Positions 54,290 through 64,000 of a stretch of DNA of 64,000 nt are shown piece after piece. Each line of letters starts with the position of its first letter. Within the stretch, counting starts at the first letter, position 1. The DNA lies in the NCBI RefSeq assembly GCF_000344685.1, contig NW_006920418.1, positions 1,461,177 through 1,525,176 on the forward strand, in the 5' to 3' direction. The notes beneath the pieces were generated by a model, which searched no databases, had not been told where the DNA came from, and saw nothing but the letters and a program-made list of their open reading frames with translations. The DNA is from Gloeophyllum trabeum ATCC 11539. Its lineage: Eukaryota > Basidiomycota > Agaricomycetes > Gloeophyllales > Gloeophyllaceae. Made by a program: the position numbers and the translations under genes.

Positions 54290-57200
54290 CTAGAACAACG
54301 CTACGCGAAGCCTCACCGCGAGCCAAGCCAGCAGTCGATAGATAGTAACAACAACAAGGAGCAGTCCTGTAAATTTCGCTACGATGCTTGAGGTTAAAAC
54401 TTGATTGCGAGACGTAAAGGAGACTTAGGTCACCTGTATTCCTGTCCTTGAAGCCAAAGGTCTCTATCATCTGCTCTCCGCTCACTAGGTTCGACCATAT
54501 TAGACATCACGTAGCACAGAGGTGACTGCTGAATACGCACCAGCTAGACATTCTCCGGACGCTATCTCGGCGTCAGTGCAGTTAAACTGCAACCCGGTGA
54601 ACTCGTTGATGAAGGCCACCCTCCTGTACAATCACGGATTATATAGCATCCTGCCCGTATTAAACATCGGCTGTGACTCACACTTGGTATGTCAAAGCGC
54701 CAGCCCATGCAATGACTTGCAGCCATTTCGGGAGGGTCGCAGACAAGATTCCGCATGTCTGTGACATGATAGTCAAGGCAGAAGATACTATGGACACCGA
54801 AAGACCTCCGTTGATCACCCAACCTAAGCAGCGAAAGTGAGTATGATCAAGAGACTAGGAGCGGTGTCAGTGCCACATACTCGCAAAGATAATCTGTATA
54901 TATCCAATGTCGTGGATCAGCCTTGTATCATTAACAGGACCAGCGGAATAATGCGTACACCGATGCTCTCGCCAAAACTCAATAAACCGAAAACGCCCAC
55001 CGTGTACTCGAAATATATGCGGGCGTTCAACTGTAGGTTCATACCACCTAACATGATGATCGAATATATCTACCAGGACGATCAGTTTGCGATTTTTCAT
55101 GCATGACGTAGCGCTCACCATCGATGCCACTAGCTGTATGGGTATCTCTTGAATAGTGTATGATAGAATGAAGGTTGCCGCGCTGTAACGAGACGTAGGG
55201 TTCTTATACTCTCTGCAGACGGGAAGCCTGGTAAGGTCAAGAAAGATGCGGTGCTCTGCAAGTGATTTACCTATAGAATGCGTCCCTCTCGGCTGGATAA
55301 ATGGCGATGGACGCTAACATGCCTATACGAGTACTGTCAGTTCCGCATAGCACGATGTAGTACGCGACATACCGACGAAAGGCATTGCACTATTCTCGAT
55401 CAGCAAGCCTATGCGGTCCTGAGCGCCAGAGGGGCCTTTGGACAGACGCAAGAAGAACAGCCAGAATAAGAGAACGAGGAAAGGCGGGTTCGCCAATCGA
55501 GCCACAAAGACATCCTGCTGCCTACGCAGATTCTTCCAACTCCTACTCAACACTATTGGCAAAGCGAAGAACCTGGACGATCTCTGCTTGTGATTACGGA
55601 CCTCCGCTGGCGGACGAGGCGTCGTAGTCTCGACTTTGTGGTCTTCCAGCCGCTTCATCTCGGTTCCGGAGCGCCAGAAGTCGATAAGCTTCTCCACCCG
55701 GGCCGTTGTTTCCTTTCTGGCGAGCTCATCCCGTCGATCGACAGAAATGATATCCAAGGCAAAGTCGGCGGGATTATAATAGAGAGGCGCCACCTCGCCG
55801 GCTGATTCAAGAGTCGGTAGAAGATGGTCTTTCGGTCCAGCATACACAGTTCGGCCACCAGACAGAAGCAGCACATCATCGAACGACTTCGCCCAAATTT
55901 CCGACCGAGGCTGGTGTATCGTGACAATGACAGTTCTACCCGAAGCAGCAATCTGTCGCAAAGTGTCCATGATGCTCAAAGCGATGAAAGCATCCAAGCC
56001 ACTCGTGGGCTCGTCGCAGATCAGGACCGAGGGATCGGATATGAGCTGTATTGCCAAGGACAGTCTTCTCTTCTCTCCACCGCTGATCCCTTTGACGTTC
56101 TGGACAGTCGCGATATATAACCACGGATCATATGCACCATCAGGGATGATTGCTTACCTCTCCGCCAACGATGTTATCTGCGACGGGACGGAGTCCCATC
56201 ATACGGAGGACTTCCTCGGCACGTCGCAATTTGTCCTTTCGGGGCATTCCTCGCAAGTGCAGATCTGCCGCATAATGCAACGTCTCACGTATCTAGAAGA
56301 TCCATCAGCACTCGGTCAGCCTACACCGGGGCAGCACTCGCCGTAAGGGCCGGAAGCAAGTAGTTATCACTTTGCTGTACAAACGCCACAAGCCCTTTCG
56401 TCGCCTCGGACATCGGCTCGCCGTTGAAGAGCACATCTCCAGTCACCTTAAACCTAGAGGAAAGGCCGGTGGCCAGCTGGCCTGAGATTACCTCAAGGAG
56501 AGAACTCTGCGTACAGGAACAAGTCAGATCCATAGGTAGCCACCTCATGTATCAAAACCGTCCGCACCTTCCCAGCACCCGACGGGCCCATGATCACTGA
56601 CACTTGTCTCGGTTTGAATACAGCGCTTATATCTGACAGGATGGTCTTCCGACTCTGCCGTCCTAATAAATCGCGCTGGCTGACTTCTAATGACAAGTTG
56701 CGTAATTCCACCTGCACGGGGTCCCGCTCAGGTGGATTGATGCCCTCCGCCACCTTCTCGGCGCGTGCAGACCCGGTGTCTTTCCCAATCTGCTTTGCTG
56801 CGTGGCGGACTCCACCTGGGTGGTAGAACTGAAGGAGGCATGCCTACAGAGAAAGATGGGATTCTCCTCTTTACGGGCACTGCATGGTAGATACTCACTG
56901 CAATGACAAGGACTACAACAATGAAGCCGACCAAACCGACAGGATACACCCACAGTGGAGTGTTCAGATTAAACCGGAGGCCACGAAGGACATTATCCCC
57001 GTTGCACTGGTTTCTGCCGACAAACAAGTCAGAAGCAGTAGAAGAAAACGAAAGAACGCAAACCTTGCGGCTCCCTCGACCCCCGCACATTCAAAGTCTC
57101 TCCCCTTAAACTGAGAGATGGCGACCCAATGGTAACCATACTGGCAGCCAAGTTCCAGCGCATTCCTGGCACATAACGAGAGAACTTACAAAGTACGGGG

Positions 57201-59424
57201 AAAGCCAACGAGTCCAGCCGATGTATCCGGGTAAGTGGACTATTATGTATCCTGCGCTCAGCACAAACATAATCGAGAGACCGTTGGCGAGTAAAGAAGC
57301 CTCGGCAAACGGCCTAGCCATCGATCCTGCAAAAAGACCGTATGCGAAAGACGCCAGTTGTTGAAGTATATTCTGGGGGTACAATATGAGAAATGGATAA
57401 TGTCGCGGATGCAACAGACTGACGTTTCCTATGAAGATGAACAGGTTCCTCGCAAGGTTATCCTTGCGGAATCCACACCTACGCAATCACGGTGAGCGTA
57501 CACTCCGTCGAAAGGCTACAAAGCTCACATGAAGTAGAGAATTATGCCATACAACGATGGAGTGATGATATTGATAGGAAGAAATGCTAAGAAGTTGCTG
57601 ACAACATATGGTACCACCGAGTAGAGATGATCCTTCACATCAAGATAAGTGACAGTAGGGCACAAGAGTCGTTGCGAGTGGCGTACCTCGCGTTCACGGT
57701 CGAAGACGATAAGATTACTGCATATTATAAAGATGTACAGAACGATTGAGAGATAGAAGAACGCTACTTGGCCTTGATAGTAGACCGTCTTCAGCGTCTG
57801 TATTCCGGCAGGCGTTTCCGGAGGTTTATAGAACGTTAGACCTGACCAATTTACTTCTAGGTCTTTTTTCGGGAGAGCATGTACTAAGGACATACCGGTT
57901 GCGAGTCCAATCAGGATTACCTGGAGGAGGAAGCCGAACAGTTGGCCATAATCCCGATATACATTCAGGTAAGCACGTCTCGTAAGAACTAATGTCTGCA
58001 GAACGAGTGAAGGTCGCTTATTCTTGGACTTCACACCGTCCGCATGGTCAGATGAAACGACAGACTGGTCATCGCGATCATGGACGGAGTCCAACGCGGT
58101 GCGAGTCTCCGCCGTCTTCTCCGCATAGTCCTGCCAACGCTTCACTAGGTGATTCACTTGCTCTGTCGTCCTGACCTCACTCTCTTCGTCCCTGGTGTCG
58201 ATGGCGCTGATATCTATGAGGAAGTCCAGGGGATTGATCCGAGGAGGTGCGTCGAAGCCCAGTTGAGCAAACCAATTCAAGGCCTCGGCTCTGGGACCCG
58301 AATATACAACCGACCCTCGAGCGAGGAGGCAGATACGGTCGAAGAGTGGATATGCATCTGACCGAGGCTGGTGGATACTAATAATTACCGTGCGTCCGCG
58401 TCGTGCCAGAGAGGAGAGAAGCGAGAGCAAATGAAAGGCAGCGGTCGTATCCAGCCCAGTAGTACTGTGGCGAACACAGTTAGAAGCCTGTGGGGCTCCG
58501 AAGTCAACGAGGACATGCTTGTCACGTACGGTTCATCGAGCACAAGGACGCTGGGAAGTGTGACGAGAACACAGCCTATTGATAACCTGCGTATGCATTA
58601 AACTTCCTGGTTTCACAGAGAGAATGAGAAGCATGTGCACCTCCGCCGCTCTCCGCCCGATATGCCCTTCCGCAGAGCGCCTCCGACGACTGTGTCTGCT
58701 GCGTCTTTGAGACCTAACTCTGCAATCGTCTTCTCGACTATTTCTTCTCTTGCAGACGAACTGATTGATGCAGGAAGTCGCAGGTAGGCAGCAAACCTCA
58801 AAGTTTCACGCACGGTCAAGCATGGAAGCAAGAAATCGTCTTGTCGAACGAAGCCTATCACCCCTCCCAGCTTTCTGGGTACCAAGGATGTCCCCTGGGC
58901 AGCCGTCGGACACTCAACATAATTGCTACTAGATGATACTGGCCTAAAGGTGACTGAACCAGACAAGGTCTTCAAGCGACCTGATCGCTGGCCGATCGCG
59001 TTCAGCAGTGTCGTCTTGCCGCTGCCACTGCTCCCGATGCTGCAGCACATAGTTTAATCGCTTCCCATGCACTACACGTGTGAAAGATGCCAACATACAT
59101 TGCCAGTACTTCTCCGGGATGGCTCTCGAGGCTGACGTTCCTCAACAACAAAGTTCTATTGCCGGCATAAGATCGGTACTTCTTGCCGAGAACGCGACTG
59201 GCTAACTTCGGAGGCAATGAAACAGGTATAGGCAGTGGAAGTGGCACACCAGCCACAGGAGCCTCCAAGGAGAGATTCTCGACATGCAGCGTGTAAGGCT
59301 GGGGTTCAGGAAGTGCTCCAAATATGCCTCCATCATCTCCGGTGTTTGATCGACCTTGGATACGGCTTCCTTCAACGTCCTGCCGGGCTGTGACCTCCGG
59401 CGTTGTTGCAGAGGCTTCAGCCAT
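54290..59424 (-). CDS. Full-size ABCG-type ABC transporter
   Basis: Twenty exons close in frame to 1351 residues, with order NBD-TMD-NBD-TMD. NBD1 has Walker A GSSGSGKTTLL, signature KGISGGERRR and DEPTTGLD. TMD1 includes VVPYVVSNFLAFLPINIITP and a Cys-containing outer loop (FECAG, NQCNGDN). NBD2 has MGPSGAGKSSLL, KGISGGEKRRLS and ICDEPTSGLDAF. TMD2 includes GMLASIAIYPAERDAFYREY, FGESIGIIFASW and INEFTGLQFNC. Each half is NBD-first with AERD/EREV linkers, which defines subfamily G; such pumps export lipids, sterols or toxic compounds. The first NBD keeps all core motifs. One exon (54894-54882) has 13 bases, and one intron (56341-56293) begins with GC. The upstream Zn2Cys6 gene on the same strand may be its regulator. 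Confidence 0.92.
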
Positions 59425-60133
59425 GGCGGCCAGAGGACGAAGTACGAAACGCTACAGCTGGTTGCTCCGGACGCTACACAGACATCTCGACATCACGCTC
59501 GGGCACAGAAATCTCGAAGGGATCTACGCGTCGGTGGCTGAAGCGGTAAGCGAGCTCCCTATTTCACGTGGCTCGCAAGAACGTTCTACCCGCTTTCTAA
59601 GTATCGACCATCCTGTTACCTATCTAGGCGTTTATGCACATCTAAGTAGGTAGGTATATTCTGGTAGTCCGAATACCGAGCCCGTCGCCGAGGGGGATTG
59701 GCCCCGACTAAGCTGATACACCATCACAGATGTTCAAGGGTCCTCCGGCGTACCAGAGACCGGAGGACCCTGGGTTGTTATTCCACGACATGTACTCCGC
59801 TGTATATCCTGGAGCCAAGTATCGTGTTTCGATGACTGATGATGCAACCGGGCCTTTTGACTAGCTTTCCTTTGTTCCCGCTATAGAAAATTGGTGTGGT
59901 ATATTGATACATAGCAACCCTCCATCAGAGCATTTACTGGTAACACGGCTGCGAGATGACAAGAAAAAACTATGGAAACACTGGGTTTTTGCAACGGCAC
60001 GGAACTCCCGATGCAAGGGGCTCTAGAGACTACAGTAGTGATAGGGTTGTGCGATTGAATGTCGAAAAAATTAAGTTAGATGTGGAAAAGAGAAGATCAG
60101 CGATATTCTGAATTTCCGGGTCTCCTGAGAGCG
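59425..60133. other. Promoter of the ABC transporter and 3' end of the Zn2Cys6 gene
   Basis: No gene recognised. The short GC-rich palindrome-like stretch near 59730-59775 (GGTCCTCCGG ... CCGGAGGACC) could fold as a hairpin or serve as a paired binding site. Zn2Cys6 proteins bind paired CGG triplets, and this stretch contains such triplets in inverted orientation. Confidence 0.4.
59736..59771. promoter_or_regulatory. Inverted repeat with CCG/CGG triplets upstream of the ABC gene
   Basis: GGGTCCTCCGG and CCGGAGGACCC are reverse complements separated by about a dozen bases, some 310-350 bases before the transporter's ATG. It is a possible binding site for a dimeric Zn2Cys6 factor, or a hairpin near the 3' end of the neighbouring transcript. 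No direct evidence of binding. Confidence 0.35.
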
Positions 60134-62598
60134 TTACGCAAGGAGTAAATTCAGCCCAAGTTCCCTCATGATATCGCGCCAGTCTACGGTGGACACGCCA
60201 CGGGTGATGTCGCGTTGCTTCCATAGGGACTCCAACAGGGATCGTATTCTTGAAGCACTGCCGATGCCATTTGCTTCCTGATCGATAAACCATGCCCAGA
60301 AAACATCGCGGCATTGGCCATCGGATGCACAAGCCGCAAGAAACAAGGGGAATATGAGAGACCTATCGTCCGTCCGGGGTATACGTTGGAGAAGTTGGAT
60401 GATATAATTTACAGAGTTGGATATGTCGGAAATACCTGAAATAAAAGCAGTCAGCACCAGGGTGGGAAAGTGGAAAACGGCAACTTGCCTGGATTACAGT
60501 CATTAAGCGTGATGTGAAGGTACAGGATAGCGCTCTCGCGGTACAGCTCAGCGACTAGACCGCCAGCATCTTGGGAATACACGGAAGGATGTGTTTGACC
60601 ATCCGCAGGAAATGATGCCAGAGCTAAGGGTGAAGGAACTCGAGAACTGCCGGCGCGTGCCTGCCCTTGCTCCAGAGCCGAGGGAACACGAGGTCCTTGA
60701 AGCCATTGGCGCTCGATATCATCGCCCCGACGCACGAGCTCACGCACGCTGAGCGACCCGCGGCGGAGTTCCTGTGCTTTCCAGTGCGCCAAAGCCGAAA
60801 TCTCCGCTATTGCAAGCAGCACCGCATCAGCACAGCCCGTAAACCGTTCCATGCCCAAGCTCGGGCTCGGCCGAGAAGCTGCACTGGTACCGGCCCAATA
60901 GGTAGTCCCGGCGCCCAATAGTCGACGATACAAGGACAGATACCTCGGCGGCTGCAATAGGCTCACACTGGACACGATATCCAGCCACTGGCAGATTCTT
61001 CAGCTGCAACTCGTGCAAGACTATGTGACACTCACTATTGTCGCTTTCGCAGCAAACTGGCCGAGATAGTCCATGTTCATTAAACACGCCACAGGATCCT
61101 CCGCCACGAAGATGTCACTCTGGCCGAACCAGTCGCAAGCAATCTCTAGCATGGGCGCCCAGTCGGTCGGAGGCTTGGAAAAGATTGAGAAGGATGCGAG
61201 ATGTAAAGCGGCTGTTGCGTCTTTCGCGCCATAGTGACCACGAGTGAACTTCGATGTATTCAATTGATAGCACGTATGGTTGTAGAACCGCATCGCCAGA
61301 GTCGTCTGTAGGTCCGGGTTCTCTTGCTCCAGCCCTTGCGCGACACGGGAGTTGGTGTAATGCAGGCTAGCCAGGGAGCATACAGCATTAGTGACGGCGC
61401 CATGGGGCTCTTCAAGAATAGACTGGACAAACACCAGATGAATTAGAATGAGCTTGGAATAGATGAGCGACATATGGTCACTTACTTTATAAAGCGCATC
61501 CGTGAGGCGATTATCAGAGGGGAAGAACTGTAGCTTCTGAACATGCTGGAAGTAATAAAGTACGTATTCGCCTTCCACTGCATTAGCAGGTGGGACGGCA
61601 TATGAGGTAAGGGCTCCGGCGGGAATTTGTGCGGCCTGTGGATATGATTGATATCGGCTGATGTCTATCCTTGATGTACCTGGCGTATGCTCCGACCTCC
61701 CATGATATAGTCCCGACGACGAGGACGGTCCGGCATGGCTGGCGGTCGGATCTTCGTATATGCCCAACGACGATATATCGGAGTCACCGCCTAAGTCACC
61801 ACATGTCAAGACCGTCGAAAGATATCATGGACCGATGATCACATACTCGACGAAAAACTGTATCCTGGTGAGTGGAGGCCTTGCCCTTCTTCGTACGTGT
61901 AGTAGTCGTGAGATGCCACCAGACCGGCCGAGTGGGGAGTCAGGTCGTAGGTGTTCGGCTCCAGGTGGTGACTGAAGCTCGAAGGAGTAGTTGGCGTGCT
62001 CGCTACCGATCTGGGTATACCACGGATCATCCCTTGTCTTGCGAGTTGTGCCTTGATCTCCTCCTTGTAAGCTTTCACGGCTTGTTTATCCTGAGCGAAG
62101 GGATTATTCTAAGATGCAGCGAGAGAGAAGCAAAGCCCCGTACCTTGAGCCACTCAGGCCGTCTAGGTCCCCAACCTAAACATTTTATTTTGAGACGGAG
62201 ACATGTTGCGCAAGAATCTCCTTCCCGCTGCTCGTCACATTTCTGGGGAACGGGTGAGCTGTTTGTACGAAGTAAGACGATAGCATTATTTTCCAGACGT
62301 ACTTTCCGTCTTACGCGACATGTCCTACGTATTTTGGTCAGGGCATTATAAAACAAAGGATTATACCTTGGGCTTACCAGCAACCCCCCGTGCTACCTGT
62401 GGACTGGGAGCGAACTATATCCGGGCGACCTGACCTTGCGGATGGGGATCTTTGAGGACTGGGAGCTACGGTTTCCGGATCTTCGAAGCCCTGAGACATG
62501 AGCGAAGTATGTGTAATAGGTGAAGCAGTTAAAGATGGGTTCTCGGACGACGGCGAAGTGCTGCCGCTAGCAGAGGAGCTGGTACCTCTGTAACTCAT
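60134..62598 (-). CDS. Zn2Cys6 transcription factor (Fungal_trans_2)
   Basis: Eight exons (62598-62378, 62324-62303, 62242-62144, 62090-61847, 61790-61486, 61422-61036, 60987-60489, 60435-60134) close in frame to 692 residues. The zinc cluster at about residues 72-105 is assembled across three exons: GGCWTCRVRRKKCDEQ, then SCATCLRLKIKCLGW, with all six cysteines present. The regulatory domain starts near residue 260 (YVLYYFQHVQKLQFFPSDNR, AVTNAVCSLASLHYTNSRVA, ALHLASFSIFSKPPTDWAPM, SVSLLQPPRYLSLYRRLLGA). It ends in STVDWRDIMRELGLNLLLA. Exon 2 has only 22 bases, and the last intron (60488-60436) has a GCAAGT donor. It lies directly upstream of the ABC transporter on the same strand, so control of that pump is a reasonable guess. 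Confidence 0.9.
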
Positions 62599-63815
62599 GG
62601 GTCGTGTCCTACGTGTAGACAGAAACTACAGCAATTATAGCAGACGGGGCACCGTGTAAGATAGTCTAACAATGACGTTCCTTTTGAGATCAAGTGCAGA
62701 GTCGGTGTGTCCGAATACGGTAGGTTTGACGGGCAGGATCAGGCGCCGCCTGTCTCCGGACGAGATACACGGTCTTAAAGTAAGTAACAGAGCAGGTCAC
62801 AATAGGCAAGTCGAACGGGTATGATGCTATCCAACATTTCGTCACCAAGGGAATGCGGGGCGTCTAAATACACCTGTAGGACGCACAGCAAATGGCACGC
62901 CTGCACTAACGTCAGTCAGTGGGCGTCTAACCACCGGAGGAGCATCTTCCGGAGGAGATACTCCCGGGAGGTTAGACGTCTACTGGCACCTCTTATCATT
63001 CTCCTTACTCTCCGGTCTTGATCTTACAGCGACAACTGCAGGACGGCTGCGAAAAGGGTCCGGCCAGGGGCTCTCTTTCATGACCAGAGAAGCACTTCTT
63101 GAGTTGTCGCTGTCAGAGATCGCCCGGCTTCTGGAGATTAATCATGGGGGCGGGTGCGTCGTGCAATCGGGTGAAGCGGCCATCAGTAAGGTTTAGAACG
63201 CTACGGGCGCCTAATGAACCCACCTTGACTTTACATAATCAGGCCGATGGGAATGGCGAATTATTTAGAATGTCGAATGGTGTGCAAGCACAAGGTTAAT
63301 TAGGCAGGTAGACCGTGAGTTGAGGACACACAGAACGTCGAGACTGGGCCGCAGTGTACGTCCTGCGACGTGTGCTTGCAGGGCAGTGTGGCCGGCTGTT
63401 CCAGATGCTGTGGCACAATCCCAGCAATTGGACTAGAGCAGGTTTTGGGCGCCTACGGTGAAACACGGGCAGCCTGAGTCGTCTATCAGTTGCAATTGAC
63501 TCAGGACCGTAATTGGCCGTATGTACTGACGTGTGCACCGCTCATCTGCGTGCCATCAGATCCAGAGTCGACTGCTGATGAGAGCAATGCCAAGTGGCGG
63601 TGATATTGGACTAAGCTGAGGTATACGTAGATGCATGTGAGCACTTCGGCATTCAGTAGAAATACAGGAGCAACACGAGACTTCCGAGCCGCGAGATCCA
63701 AGCAATCAGACAATCCAACGTCCTGCGCAGCGCACAGCACCAGCCATCCTTGTGCGATGCATACGAAAGTGACTTGGGAAGGCAAAGAAAGGGGAGCCGA
63801 AAGAGACATAGTCAA
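62599..63815. other. Intergenic, no gene recognised
   Basis: Promoter of the Zn2Cys6 gene on the left and 3' end of the edge gene on the right. Open frames such as 63501-63815 (minus) overlap the 3' region of the edge gene and have no recognisable features. Confidence 0.4.
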
Positions 63816-64000
63816 TCAAACCAACAACAGCAAGCCCTGGTTATTTTCGTGCATAACCTCTCTCCAGTTGATCGGGTATTGCTGCTGCCATTTCGAGCCG
63901 CTCCGGCCACCGTCGTACCTGTTCATCGCATCCCGTCTGTCCCAGACAATCTGCATGACGGACTTGACCGTGCTGCAGTTCCCTATCTCAGACACCCTCT
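63816..64000 (-). CDS. C-terminus of a second Zn2Cys6/Fungal_trans_2 factor (partial)
   Basis: A frame open from the right edge to a stop at 63818-63816 encodes 61 residues. The sequence (GNCSTVKSVMQIVWDRRDAM, then YPINWREVMHENNQGLLLLV) parallels the end of the neighbouring factor, which reads LLESLWKQRD, VDWRDIMRELGLNLLLA. This pattern, a helix with W..RD, then a loop, then (N/D)WR(D/E)(V/I)M, and a final hydrophobic run, is how factors of this group end. The rest of the gene lies outside the window. Confidence 0.6.
   Translation of the reverse strand, partial: RVSEIGNCSTVKSVMQIVWDRRDAMNRYDGGRSGSKWQQQYPINWREVMHENNQGLLLLV

Noticed and set aside
54290..59424. Two separate half-size ABC transporters
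   Set aside because: An ATG near 56753 could start the second half, but the exon ending at 56843 joins TMD1 to NBD2 in frame, giving one 1351-residue protein.
1..64000. CRISPR arrays, bacterial operons, phage or plasmid genes
   Set aside because: No direct repeat-spacer pattern and no Shine-Dalgarno-spaced gene strings; introns throughout show a fungal nuclear region.

Overview
The window is nuclear DNA of a filamentous basidiomycete, most likely an agaricomycete of the polypore kind. The reasons are dense genes on both strands, many introns of about 48-60 bases with GTRNGT donors and CTNAC/CTNAN branch points, and families typical of wood-decay mushrooms (GH79 glucuronidase, thaumatin-like secreted proteins, full-size ABCG transporters, Zn2Cys6 factors with a Fungal_trans_2 domain). 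I joined exons by hand. Almost all models close in frame from ATG to stop, which is the main support for them.

Layout. 0-2.2 kb: little, plus a truncated MFS transporter relic. 2.9-7.2 kb: a GPI-anchored secreted protein, a TMEM41-type VTT membrane protein and a decayed NAD-dependent epimerase. 9.1-15.8 kb: SWI1 (ARID subunit of SWI/SNF), a CCDC130/Yju2-type splicing factor and ribosomal protein uS10. 16.4-22.3 kb: a single-pass membrane protein with two repeated ectodomains and an inositol-polyphosphate 5-phosphatase. 22.7-33.7 kb: two LSB1/PIN3-like SH3 proteins bracket an intact Tc1/mariner element, pICln and the nucleoporin NUP159/NUP214. 34.2-39.1 kb: a MARVEL-type four-helix membrane protein and a proline-rich WH2-like protein. 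39.8-44.4 kb: an FAD monooxygenase, a proline-rich protein of unknown role and a DUF202 membrane protein. 44.4-46.4 kb: no gene recognised. 46.4-51.2 kb: a secretome stretch (thaumatin-like protein, small secreted protein, GH79). 51.8-53.9 kb: a GBD/FH3 protein without FH2. 54.3-62.6 kb: a full-size ABCG transporter with a Zn2Cys6 regulator beside it. At the right edge is the C-terminus of what looks like a second factor of the same kind.

How genes work together. Housekeeping RNA genes (uS10, CCDC130, pICln, NUP159) sit in head-to-head pairs with short shared promoters. Four loci over about 31 kb point to actin control: two LSB1-like SH3 proteins, a WH2-like proline-rich protein and a Rho-binding FH3 protein. 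The ABC transporter next to a Zn2Cys6 factor suggests an export unit with its own regulator.

Most notable observations: a predicted one-nucleotide exon at 17207 that is needed to keep the reading frame and is backed by an internal protein repeat; GC-AG introns in the two neighbouring genes of the ABC/regulator pair; exons of only 13, 16 and 22 bases; a splice-phase conflict at the catalytic motif of the 5-phosphatase; and an intact Tc1/mariner copy inserted in a promoter region of about 180 bp shared by two genes.
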